DNA of 11,448 nucleotides from NCBI GenBank assembly GCA_003176075.1, contig PSRN01000163.1, positions 1 to 11,448 on the forward strand, in the 5' to 3' direction. The DNA is from Bdellovibrio sp. GTDB lineage: Bacteria > Bdellovibrionota > Bdellovibrionia > Bdellovibrionales > Bdellovibrionaceae. Positions 1 to 6,699 of the stretch are shown here, piece by piece; positions within the stretch are counted from its first letter, which is position 1; each line of letters begins with the position of its first letter. The notes under the pieces were generated by a model. That model was not told the DNA's origin and did not search any database. It was given only the letters and a program-made list of their open reading frames with translations. The position numbers and the translations under genes were made by a program.

Positions 1-900
1 ACGAACGTCAGTTTGCAGGAGGCGGTCACTTCCCACCGGTCTTACTTCATTGTTCTCCAAAGCACGGAGCAACTTGGCTTGCAGACCGTATGGAAAATCG
101 CCGATTTCATCGAGGAACAGGGTGCCGCCCCGAGCTGTCTCGAAGGCCCCTTTGCGATCACCGATGGCTCCCGTGAAGCTGCCTTTGACGTGGCCGAAAA
201 GTTCACTTTCAATCAACGTCTCTGACAAGGCCGAACAATTGACGCGGGTAAAGGGACCCGGGCTTCGCTTTGAAAGGGAGTGGATGGTCTCGGCAAGAAT
301 TTCCTTGCCGGAACCCGACGGGCCTAAAAGAAGAATAGGATAATCACTTGAGGCCATGCCGGGCAGCCGATCAATTTGCGCTTGCCACAAGAGATTGCGT
401 GACTTCAAGCGATGCGTAGGGGCCACCGAAGCGTTGGCTTGTTCGAGAAAAAAAACAGTGGAAAAGCCGCTGGAAAGGCCGCCAAGCCGAATGATATCGC
501 CACTCTGCAGGTGGGCCTCGACGATACGCGTGCCGTTGACAAAGGTCCCGCCGTTGGAGCGCAAATCGCGAATGACAAAGCCCGCTCCTCGGCGTTCGAT
601 GCGGGCGTGCCGGGGTTCCACGCAGGGATCGACGGCCTCGGACAGGGGCCCGGGGAAGTTTCCTTCGCTTCCGAGAACGAGGAGGTCCTCAATGAGTTGG
701 CGATCGCCGTTGGCTCCGGAAGAGGCCAAGAAGGCGGTGATTCCCGCCGGAATATCCGGTCGCTTATCCGCTGACGTCTTCGCTGAAGTCTCGATCTGAT
801 TATCCGATGAGTTTTCCGCTGATGTCTCAGCTGACGTGTTTGCTGTCGCGCGGCCGGGTTGCTTCAGAGTCCAATGGTCAGAAACAATGTGTTCTTGCAT
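1..900 (-). CDS. FHA-domain sigma-54-dependent transcriptional activator (3' end outside window)
   Basis: The reverse strand is open from an ATG at 900 to the window edge, giving 300 residues. A good ribosome site (AGGAG, 6 nt spacer) precedes the ATG. Residues 1-50 are a polar Ser/Thr/Ala/Glu linker with degenerate TSAE-type repeats. Residues about 70-145 fit an FHA phosphothreonine-binding domain, with RHARIERR, then RDLRSNGGTFVNG, then GDIIRLG. From about 165 the AAA+ domain of bacterial enhancer-binding proteins begins: Walker A GPSGSGKE (193-200), the sigma-54 contact loop as GSFTGA (240-245, usual form GAFTGA) and Walker B with FLDEIGD (262-268). The rest of the AAA+ domain and any C-terminal HTH lie outside the window. 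Such proteins use ATP to open promoters bound by RpoN; the FHA domain suggests input from a Ser/Thr kinase. Its targets are unknown. It diverges from engB. Confidence 0.95.
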   Translation of the reverse strand, partial: MQEHIVSDHWTLKQPGRATANTSAETSAENSSDNQIETSAKTSADKRPDIPAGITAFLASSGANGDRQLIEDLLVLGSEGNFPGPLSEAVDPCVEPRHARIERRGAGFVIRDLRSNGGTFVNGTRIVEAHLQSGDIIRLGGLSSGFSTVFFLEQANASVAPTHRLKSRNLLWQAQIDRLPGMASSDYPILLLGPSGSGKEILAETIHSLSKRSPGPFTRVNCSALSETLIESELFGHVKGSFTGAIGDRKGAFETARGGTLFLDEIGDFPYGLQAKLLRALENNEVRPVGSDRLLQTDVR

Positions 901-1065
901 TTTTTTCTCCTATCGTTCCTCGGGGGCCGCTCCTTCAAGAAGCATACCGCCGCCAGGAGACATAAAGGAGAATTTGGCCGGTCATGGGGAATGAGAGTTG
1001 ATTTTTTGATTCCAGAAATAGAGATCATTGTCCTTCACGCCGGAATGGGGTAAGTTCCTGAACTC
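901..1065. promoter_or_regulatory. Divergent intergenic region between the FHA/sigma-54 gene and engB
   Basis: These 165 bases must carry promoters for both the minus-strand activator and the plus-strand engB operon, because the two genes start at its edges. A weak plus-strand candidate is TTGATT at 998-1003 with TAGAGA at 1019-1024, but the 15-nt spacer is short. No -24/-12 sigma-54 promoter (GG-N10-GC spacing) was convincing. A 20-codon reading frame at 991-1053, ending 12 nt before engB, could be a leader peptide, but nothing specific supports that. Confidence 0.35.
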
Positions 1066-1773
1066 ATGTTTCCCATTCAATTTCTTCGGAGCGCCGCCAG
1101 TCCTATGGATTATCCTCCTGCGAACTTGCCAGAGATTGCGCTGGCTGGCCGCTCAAACGCGGGAAAGAGCTCCTTTTTAAATCAACTTTCGGGTGGTGGG
1201 CGAAAGCCGGTGGCCAAGGTCAGTCAAGCGCCAGGTAAGACCCGGCTGCTCAATTTTTTTGAGGTTCCCGCAAAATACCGTTGGGTCGATATGCCTGGTT
1301 ATGGTTTTGCCGGTTGCAGTGGGCATGAAGTGAGATCATGGAAGAATTTGGTGGAAACATATTTGTCCGGGCGCGAGGTGCTGGCGGGGTCCCTGCTGCT
1401 GATGGATGGCCGGCGGGAGTGGACCGCGGATGAGGAAAACTTACGGGCGTTTTTTCACTCCATCAATTTGCCCTTTGCCATCGTAATGACAAAGGCTGAT
1501 AAGATGACAGGTTCAGCAAAGAGAGAAGCGCAAGAAAGAATCCTCCGGCAAAGCGGAGCGCCAGTCTTTTTGATTTCCAATTTGGTCGGGAAAAGCGCCG
1601 ATGAGGTTGAGGAATTTTGTTTTCGCTCGTGGATCCAGCCCTTCTTCCAAGTCGGTGCCTCCGGCACCTCCACAGACCAAGTCGGTGGCTTCGGCGCCTC
1701 CGCAGACCAAGTCGGTGCCTCCGGCATCTCCGCAGACCCCCTGCTAACAGTGAAGATAAAGGATAATCAATGA
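1066..1773 (+). CDS. engB: Ribosome biogenesis GTPase EngB/YsxC with a repeat-derived C-terminal tail
   Basis: EngB (YsxC/YihA) is an essential GTPase that helps assemble the large ribosomal subunit. Its motifs are clear: G1 GRSNAGKSS (28-36), the switch region KTRLLNFF (58-65), G3 DMPGYGFA (75-82) and G4 TKADK (142-146). A G5-like ISN follows. The start is fixed by an in-frame TAA 15 nt upstream of the ATG; the ribosome site is weak. The family is usually about 195-210 residues, while this protein has 235. The excess is explained by residues 195-224, which are encoded by three perfectly phased 30-bp repeats (1648-1737), each giving ten residues of the pattern QVGxxGxSxD. The ordinary-looking end PLLTVKIKDNQ follows. 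The stop overlaps the kdsB start (ATGA). The tail is probably disordered and tolerated; it is not part of the GTPase fold. Confidence 0.96.
   Translation: MFPIQFLRSAASPMDYPPANLPEIALAGRSNAGKSSFLNQLSGGGRKPVAKVSQAPGKTRLLNFFEVPAKYRWVDMPGYGFAGCSGHEVRSWKNLVETYLSGREVLAGSLLLMDGRREWTADEENLRAFFHSINLPFAIVMTKADKMTGSAKREAQERILRQSGAPVFLISNLVGKSADEVEEFCFRSWIQPFFQVGASGTSTDQVGGFGASADQVGASGISADPLLTVKIKDNQ
1648..1737 (+). repeat. Three tandem 30-bp family-B palindromic repeats inside engB
   Basis: The copies lie at 1648-1677, 1678-1707 and 1708-1737. Each begins CAAGTCGGTG and ends CTCCACAGAC or CTCCGCAGAC. The centres are small hairpins: GGTGCC-TCC-GGCACC in copy 1, GGTGGC-TTC-GGCGCC in copy 2 (one G-G mismatch and one wobble), and GGTGCC-TCC-GGCATC in copy 3 (one wobble). 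The unit length keeps the engB reading frame. Further copies are at 7196-7225, within 11291-11333, and as a remnant at 8728-8743. Confidence 0.95.
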
Positions 1774-2540
1774 AGATCCTGAGTGTTATTCCGGCCCGCT
1801 ATGGGTCCAGCCGTTTTCCCGGCAAACCTCTGGCGAAGATTCAAGGTCGCGAAATGATTTTGCATGTGGCGGATCGGGTCGCTGGATGTCGGCTCTTGGA
1901 TCAGGTTCTCGTGGCGACCGACGATCAGAGGATCGCCGATGTCGTGGAAAAGGCGGGGCACCGCGCGGTGATGACCCACGACCGGCATGCTTCGGGAACT
2001 GATCGAATTCACGAAGCCATCCAGCAACTGAACCTTGAGGACCAGGACATTGTCGTCAACGTGCAAGGCGACGAGCCCTCGACCGAGGCAGCCTGGATTG
2101 AGTCGTTAATCCGCCCGCTGATTGCGAACACCGCCCTCCCCATGTCGACCCTCGCCCATGAGATCAGCGGCGAAGAAATGGAATCCCCCCACGCCGTCAA
2201 AGTGCTGACCAATCGCCACAGCCAGGCGATTTATTTCAGCCGTTTCCCGATTCCTTTTTCGCGCATGAAAATCGCTGATTTTAAACGGCCCATCGTGTAC
2301 AAACACATGGGTTTTTACGCCTATCGCAAGTTTTTTTTGGATAGTTTCTGTCAACGGCCGGTGGAAGACATCGAACGCGCTGAGGGACTGGAGCAGCTCA
2401 GGGCGCTGGCCATGGGGTCCGCCATCCATGTTCAGGTCATTGAAGGTCGAAGCCAGGGAGTTGACACGCCCGACGATCTTGCGAGAATGAATGAAGCGTG
2501 GGCAGCGCCACGGGTGAAAATTTGGAGTTCGAAACGATGA
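1770..2540 (+). CDS. kdsB: 3-deoxy-manno-octulosonate cytidylyltransferase (CMP-Kdo synthetase)
   Basis: KdsB transfers CMP from CTP to Kdo, giving CMP-Kdo and pyrophosphate. This cytoplasmic step activates Kdo for addition to lipid A. The family hallmarks are present: IPARYGSSRFPGKPL near the N-terminus (nucleotide binding), VATDDQRI, the HASGTDRI motif and VNVQGDEP (metal and substrate binding). The protein is 256 residues, close to the usual 245-255. The ATG overlaps the engB stop and is preceded by AGGA with a good spacer. The normal C-terminal region (TPDDLARMNEAW) runs into a short extra tail, APRVKIWSSKR, partly encoded by a shortened family-A repeat at 2495-2515. The stop overlaps the pyrG start. 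Its product needs CTP, which the next gene makes. Confidence 0.97.
   Translation: MKILSVIPARYGSSRFPGKPLAKIQGREMILHVADRVAGCRLLDQVLVATDDQRIADVVEKAGHRAVMTHDRHASGTDRIHEAIQQLNLEDQDIVVNVQGDEPSTEAAWIESLIRPLIANTALPMSTLAHEISGEEMESPHAVKVLTNRHSQAIYFSRFPIPFSRMKIADFKRPIVYKHMGFYAYRKFFLDSFCQRPVEDIERAEGLEQLRALAMGSAIHVQVIEGRSQGVDTPDDLARMNEAWAAPRVKIWSSKR
2495..2515 (+). repeat. Shortened family-A palindromic repeat at the 3' end of kdsB
   Basis: This 21-bp stretch has the exact first 9 bases (AGCGTGGGC) and last 9 bases (GCCACGGGT) of the 27-bp family-A unit, with AGC between them. Six bases are missing from the middle. The loss is symmetrical: three stem base pairs go, and the result is still a small hairpin (GTGGGC-AGC-GCCAC with one bulged G). 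The deletion is two codons, so the kdsB frame is kept. It is read here as A-W-A-A-P-R-V. Relationship to family A is likely but rests on 18 flanking bases. Confidence 0.65.
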
Positions 2541-4246
2541 GCAAAATCCCCCGTATTTCGACCAAGAAATCGACGAAAAAAAACTTTCAAACAAAATACG
2601 TGTTTGTAACGGGCGGAGTGGTTTCCTCCATTGGTAAGGGATTGACCGCGGCGAGCCTCGGGGCTCTTCTGGAATCCCGCGGACTTCGCTTGTCCTTGAT
2701 GAAGTGTGATCCCTATATCAATGTCGATCCAGGCACCATGTCTCCCTTCCAGCACGGGGAGGTTTACGTCACTGAGGATGGCGCCGAGACGGACTTGGAC
2801 CTGGGTCATTATGAGCGATTCACCAGCGTTCGTCTCTCACGCGCCAACTCCGTCACCACCGGCCAGATTTACGATATGGTGATCTCGCGGGAGCGCCGGG
2901 GCGATTACCTCGGCGGCACGGTGCAAGTCATCCCCCATGTCACCGACGAAATTAAAGCGCGCATTCGCGAGGCCGCGCAGGGTTCTGAAGTGGCGATTAT
3001 TGAAATTGGTGGAACGGTCGGTGACATTGAAAGCCTGCCGTTTCTGGAAGCCATTCGACAAATGCGTTTGGAGCTGGGACCTAAAAGCTCCGCTTTGATT
3101 CATGTGACCTATGTTCCTTATATCGCGGCGGCCGGCGAGTTGAAAAGCAAACCGACCCAGCACTCGGTCAAGGAACTCCGTGAGATCGGCTTGCAGCCCG
3201 ATTTCCTGATCTGCCGGAGCGAAAAACCCATCGATTCATCGCTCAAGAAGAAGATCGGTCTTTTTTGTTCGATCCACGCCGAACATGTGATCGCGGCCAT
3301 GGATTCATCGACAATTTACGAAGTTCCTTTGAGCCTGGCGCGGGAAAGGTTGGATGAGCTGTTGGTCGGCTCGATGGGCTTGGAAGAGGGGAAGCTGGAC
3401 TTGAAGGGCTGGGAACATATCGTGCGGGTGTTGAAGAATCCGCAAAAGTGCGTTCGCATCGCCATTGTCGGAAAGTATGTGGACTTGAAGGAATCTTATA
3501 AATCGCTCCATGAAGCGATTATTCATGGCGGGATCGCCAACAATTCAGAAGTTGAAATTGTTTATGTCGACTCAGAGAAAATCAATGACAAGAACGTCGC
3601 GCAAGCGTTGGCGCAAGTTCATGGCGTTCTGGTGCCGGGCGGGTTCGGTCCGCGCGGGGTGGACGGGAAGATGTCGGCCATTAAATTCGCGAGGGAAAAA
3701 TCGATTCCTTACTTTGGTATTTGTTACGGAATGCAGCTTGCGGCCATCGAGTTCGCCCGCAATGTCTGCGGCATCCACGACGCCACTTCGCGCGAGTGGC
3801 AAGGTGAGAAAACGCGCGGCGGAAACTTCGTGATTGATCTGATGGAGGAACAAAGAAACCTGCAAAACAAGGGCGGCACGATGCGCTTGGGCGCTTATGC
3901 GTGCCATGTCAGCCCCCACAGCAAGACTTTTCAAGTTTACAATGCAACCCTGATCAGCGAACGGCACCGCCACCGTTTTGAATTCAATAACCGCTATCGC
4001 GCTCTCTTTGAAAAGAAGGGTATGAACTGCGTGGGCCTTTGCAAGGAGCGGGACCTCGTCGAAATCGTCGAGTTGGTTGATCATCCCTGGTTTATCGGCG
4101 TGCAGTTTCACCCCGAGTTCAAATCGCGGCCCCTGGCTCCCCATCCCTTATTCAGCCACTTCGTGAAGGCGAGTCTGAAAAGAAAGGAAGCCAGCGAAAC
4201 CAAGGCTTCAACCCATATCTCTGTGACCAAACAGGCTTCAGTATGA
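2537..4246 (+). CDS. pyrG: CTP synthase (glutamine-hydrolysing)
   Basis: PyrG converts UTP to CTP using ATP and ammonia from glutamine. The ATG at 2537 overlaps the kdsB stop and has GGAG 9 nt upstream, so I prefer it to an in-frame GTG further up. The synthetase domain carries YVFVTGGVVSSIGKG (P-loop, 21-35), CDPYINVDPGTMSPFQHGE and EDGAETDLDLGHYERF. The C-terminal class I glutamine amidotransferase domain has its nucleophile Cys396 in GICYGMQ and the His525/Glu527 pair in VQFHPEF. At 569 residues it is slightly longer than the usual 535-550. There is a Lys/Ser/Thr-rich N-terminal extension of about 17 residues and a Ser/Thr/Lys-rich tail of about 25 residues after the domain. It sits between kdsB and kdsD; pyrG next to Kdo genes is a common arrangement and supplies CTP for CMP-Kdo. 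Confidence 0.98.
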   Translation: MSKIPRISTKKSTKKNFQTKYVFVTGGVVSSIGKGLTAASLGALLESRGLRLSLMKCDPYINVDPGTMSPFQHGEVYVTEDGAETDLDLGHYERFTSVRLSRANSVTTGQIYDMVISRERRGDYLGGTVQVIPHVTDEIKARIREAAQGSEVAIIEIGGTVGDIESLPFLEAIRQMRLELGPKSSALIHVTYVPYIAAAGELKSKPTQHSVKELREIGLQPDFLICRSEKPIDSSLKKKIGLFCSIHAEHVIAAMDSSTIYEVPLSLARERLDELLVGSMGLEEGKLDLKGWEHIVRVLKNPQKCVRIAIVGKYVDLKESYKSLHEAIIHGGIANNSEVEIVYVDSEKINDKNVAQALAQVHGVLVPGGFGPRGVDGKMSAIKFAREKSIPYFGICYGMQLAAIEFARNVCGIHDATSREWQGEKTRGGNFVIDLMEEQRNLQNKGGTMRLGAYACHVSPHSKTFQVYNATLISERHRHRFEFNNRYRALFEKKGMNCVGLCKERDLVEIVELVDHPWFIGVQFHPEFKSRPLAPHPLFSHFVKASLKRKEASETKASTHISVTKQASV

Positions 4247-5217
4247 AAATCATCGCGCTTGCAAAGCAGGTTTTAGAGATGGAGGCGCGTTCGATCCTTT
4301 CGCTGACGGATCGAATCGACGGGAATTTCCAGCGCGCGGTGGACCTCTGCGCGAAGTGCAGCGGCAAAGTCATCTGGACCGGCATCGGCAAGTCTGGACA
4401 TATCGCCCGCAAGTTGGCCAGTACGATGTCGTCGACGGGGACCCCAGCGCTCTTTTTGCACCCGGCGGAGTCTTCCCATGGGGATTTGGGTCTGCTCGAT
4501 AAGAGCGACCTGTTGATCGCGGTCAGTTACGGCGCGAATTCCCCGGAGCTCCTTCCTGTCATCATGGCGGCCTCACGCAAAGGAATTCCCTTGATTGCTT
4601 TGACCGGTAACCCGGCGAGTGAACTGGCGCAACGGGCGACAGTCTTGATCAACGTCAAAGTCTCGCAGGAGGCCTGCCCTCTGGGCTTGGCGCCGACGGC
4701 GAGCAGTACGGCCAGCCTGGCCATGGGAGACGCGCTGGCCATGGCGGTCCTGACAGCGAAGGGATTTAGCGCCGAGGATTTCGCCGAAAATCATCCCGGC
4801 GGTTCCCTGGGTTTTCGCCTCGCCAAGGTCAGCGATCTGATGCACGGCGGGGAGGCCCTTCCAACTTTGTCATTGCGGACGCCGATGAAAGAAGTTTTCT
4901 CGATCATGAGCCGCGGTGAGACCCGGGGAGCGGCTTGCGTGGTGGACGAAAATGGTGACCTCGCCGGGATTATCACTGACGGTGATATCCGGCGTCTTCT
5001 CGATCGTTCAAAAGATCCCTTCGCCGGCTTGGCGGGAGATTTCATGAGCCACCATCCGCGGACGGTGGACGCTGGTGAGCTCGCTGAAAAAGCTTTGTTC
5101 TTGATGGAGCAATTTCGCATCAATGTGCTTTTCGTGATCGATAAGTCCTCGCCCTCACCTCGGCGGCCGGTGGGTCTGATTCACGTGCAGGATCTCCTTC
5201 GCGCGAAGGTGCGGTAG
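4243..5217 (+). CDS. kdsD: Arabinose-5-phosphate isomerase, KpsF/GutQ family
   Basis: This enzyme interconverts ribulose-5-phosphate and arabinose-5-phosphate, the first step to Kdo. The protein is 324 residues, typical of the full-length family. The N-terminal SIS sugar-isomerase domain shows GIGKSGHIARKLASTMSSTGTPA (47-69, quoted here in outline by its GIGKSG and STGTPA ends), the family signature FLHPAESSHGDLG (71-83) and AVSYGANSPEL (93-103). Two CBS domains follow: about 196-255 (DLMHGGEALP through ITDGDIRRLL) and about 266-324 (DFMSHHPRTV through GLIHVQDLLRA). The ATG overlaps the pyrG stop, with only a weak ribosome site, so translation is probably coupled. KpsF and GutQ are paralogues with the same activity; the neighbours favour the housekeeping KdsD role. 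It is the last gene of the four-gene run; kdsC lies about 2.2 kb further on. Confidence 0.95.
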   Translation: MKIIALAKQVLEMEARSILSLTDRIDGNFQRAVDLCAKCSGKVIWTGIGKSGHIARKLASTMSSTGTPALFLHPAESSHGDLGLLDKSDLLIAVSYGANSPELLPVIMAASRKGIPLIALTGNPASELAQRATVLINVKVSQEACPLGLAPTASSTASLAMGDALAMAVLTAKGFSAEDFAENHPGGSLGFRLAKVSDLMHGGEALPTLSLRTPMKEVFSIMSRGETRGAACVVDENGDLAGIITDGDIRRLLDRSKDPFAGLAGDFMSHHPRTVDAGELAEKALFLMEQFRINVLFVIDKSSPSPRRPVGLIHVQDLLRAKVR

Positions 5218-5393
5218 AGGTAGAGGTTCCAGGTACTTTTTGCGGGTCACTCCGTGTCACGGCCGCATGGGTGCCTGATTCGCGCATGGACCCTGCCGCT
5301 GTCCGGTGAGACTTGCGCAAAAGACTCTATTGAGCAATTTTTTGAGGTATTCCTATGAAGTCATAGGTGAACCTGGTTTGTGCTGACACTGTT
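5218..5393. other. Intergenic region between the convergent kdsD and AAA_14 genes, with a perfect inverted repeat
   Basis: Both genes end here, so terminators are expected. A perfect inverted repeat CCTATGA-AG-TCATAGG lies at 5352-5367, flanked at equal distance by AGGT (5345-5348) and ACCT (5371-5374), which makes a 30-bp interrupted palindrome. Neither side has a clear U-run, so this is not a textbook intrinsic terminator; a protein-binding site is also possible. A six-T run at 5338-5343 has only a 4-bp stem (ATTG/CAAT) before it. Confidence 0.4.
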
Positions 5394-6542
5394 TTACATA
5401 ACCATTTTGTTCCAAAGCTGGTTGATGAAATCTTGAACGGAGAGAATTTCGATACCGTCCTCGGTCAAACGAGAGACCGATTCGCGTGAAACAACGATTC
5501 GTCGCTTTACCTTGCGATGCTCCACCTTCAGTTCTCGCAGGCCCTTGAGATGAGCATCCGTGACTCGTGAAGAACACTTTGCTTCAATGGCGCATTCCAA
5601 ATCGTTCAAGATAAAATCGACCTCACGGCCGCCGGTGAGGCGCCAAAAGGCGATCTCTAGATCAGGGGCCAGGTATGCGCGGAAGCAGCGGAGCTCATGG
5701 TAGACCCAGTTTTCAAAGGCCTTCCCAGCGAGCTCTGAACCCAAAGCGAGGTGTCCGCGTTTTGCCAGGGAATTAACGACTCCGACATCGAAGAAATAAA
5801 ACTTGGGTGAGACTTCGATCCGTCTTTTGGCCCTTTTTCGGAAGGCCGGAACAAATTCACCGATCAAGGTATCTTGGAGAATCTCAAAGTACGATCGAAC
5901 CGTAGGTGAGGAAACCCCGATTTCCCTTGCGATGTTGGCAAATTCAACTTGCTCGCAATCCGAGAAAGACGCGACGTTCAAGAAGGAACTAAAGGCTGGC
6001 AAACTACGAACGATTCCTTCAGCAAAGATCTCTTCCTTCAAATAATCGGAACAGTAGGAGCGCAGGCGATCCTCATAATTCTCGTTAAGATAGTGGTTCG
6101 GAAGGAAACCTCGGTTAATACCGCGCTCAAGATCAAAGTCGGGACCCAGTTCGAAGGCTGTCAAACCGAATAGCTCACGACGAAGTGCTCGCCCGCCGAG
6201 GAGATTCGCGTGATTGCGCTTCACCTTGCGCGCGCTTGACCCGCAGAGGGCAAATTTGAAGTTGCGATTTTCTATAAGCCAATGAACCTCATCAAGTAAT
6301 GCTGGAATTTTTTGAATCTCGTCAATCACCACCCACCGCGCCTCCCGCTGGTGCAAAGCCAATTCGCCGCGAAGACGAGAGGTGTCCTGTTGATATTTGA
6401 TAAAGACATCAGACTTCAGGAGATCAACCCAAACAGCCCCTGGAAATTCTGAACGAAGAAGGGATGATTTTCCTGCCTGCCTTGGACCCCAGAGGAAAAA
6501 AGTTGTTTTAAGATTTCTTAAACTGATACTTCTTTTATACAT
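5394..6542 (-). CDS. AAA_14 ATPase with C-terminal DUF4143 (PD-(D/E)XK nuclease-like) domain
   Basis: The protein of 382 residues has the two-part architecture common to an abundant but poorly characterised prokaryotic family. The N-terminal ATPase has Walker A GPRQAGKSS (19-27), Walker B VVIDEIQ (71-77) and a sensor-like CGSSARK (100-106). A winged-helix stretch follows at about 197-224 (FANIAREIGVSSPTVRSYF). The DUF4143 domain keeps the nuclease-fold residues: Glu277, EVDFIL (307-312) and IEAK (319-322). The ATG at 6542 has no Shine-Dalgarno, but Walker A is so close that no later start fits. An inverted repeat spans the start codon. The gene looks more AT-rich at its 5' end than its neighbours and is opposite in strand to the Kdo genes. 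This suggests a horizontally gained accessory gene. Such proteins are often called antitoxin-like or defence-like, but the function is not established. Confidence 0.9.
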   Translation of the reverse strand: MYKRSISLRNLKTTFFLWGPRQAGKSSLLRSEFPGAVWVDLLKSDVFIKYQQDTSRLRGELALHQREARWVVIDEIQKIPALLDEVHWLIENRNFKFALCGSSARKVKRNHANLLGGRALRRELFGLTAFELGPDFDLERGINRGFLPNHYLNENYEDRLRSYCSDYLKEEIFAEGIVRSLPAFSSFLNVASFSDCEQVEFANIAREIGVSSPTVRSYFEILQDTLIGEFVPAFRKRAKRRIEVSPKFYFFDVGVVNSLAKRGHLALGSELAGKAFENWVYHELRCFRAYLAPDLEIAFWRLTGGREVDFILNDLECAIEAKCSSRVTDAHLKGLRELKVEHRKVKRRIVVSRESVSRLTEDGIEILSVQDFINQLWNKMVM

Positions 6543-6571
6543 GTATTTTTAAAGTATCATTTTAATCAGTT
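6521..6571. promoter_or_regulatory. Nested inverted repeats across the AAA_14 gene start
   Basis: GATACTT (6525-6531) pairs with AAGTATC (6552-6558), bracketing the ATG at 6540-6542. An outer pair, AACTGAT (6521-6527) with ATCAGTT (6565-6571), is partly nested with it. A direct copy of AACTGATA recurs at 6595-6602. The set could be an operator, or an mRNA hairpin that hides the start codon, which lacks a Shine-Dalgarno. The arms are short and the region is AT-rich, so chance is not excluded. Confidence 0.35.
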
Positions 6572-6621
6572 GTAATCTATCGAAATAATTAAGGAACTGA
6601 TAGGTCTGGATCCGGCAACGG

Positions 6622-6648
6622 AGCGTAGGCGGCGAAGCCGCCACGGGT
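6622..6648 (+). repeat. Full-length 27-bp family-A palindromic repeat
   Basis: A complete unit with the variant GTAGGC in place of GTGGGC. It lies between the two minus-strand genes, 80 bases upstream of the AAA_14 start and 51 bases beyond the stop of the helical-protein gene. The hairpin is GTRGGCGGC-GAA-GCCGCCAC with one bulged purine. No T-run follows on either strand, so it is not an obvious intrinsic terminator. Apart from this unit, 6543-6699 is AT-rich noncoding sequence that presumably holds the AAA_14 promoter. Confidence 0.93.
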
Positions 6649-6699
6649 GTGACTCAAAATCCGCTGCGCAAAATCGTTAAAAATCATCCGGTCGCGGCA

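Noticed and set aside
13..799. Several plus-strand open frames over the first 800 bases (up to 147 codons)
   Set aside because: They are antisense to the FHA/sigma-54 gene, whose protein has clear conserved motifs, and they resemble no family.
991..1053. A 20-codon leader peptide before engB
   Set aside because: Poor ribosome site, no attenuator-like hairpins and no codon run; probably chance.
1648..1737. Tandem 30-bp repeats as a CRISPR array
   Set aside because: The units abut with no spacers, lie inside engB in frame, and are related to dispersed single copies.
2498..2536. An upstream GTG start for pyrG inside kdsB
   Set aside because: The ATG at 2537 has a good Shine-Dalgarno and the same ATGA coupling as its neighbours; the extra residues would come from the repeat.
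6622..6648. Family-A hairpin as an intrinsic terminator between the minus-strand genes
   Set aside because: No T-run follows on either strand, and the same unit occurs inside coding sequences.
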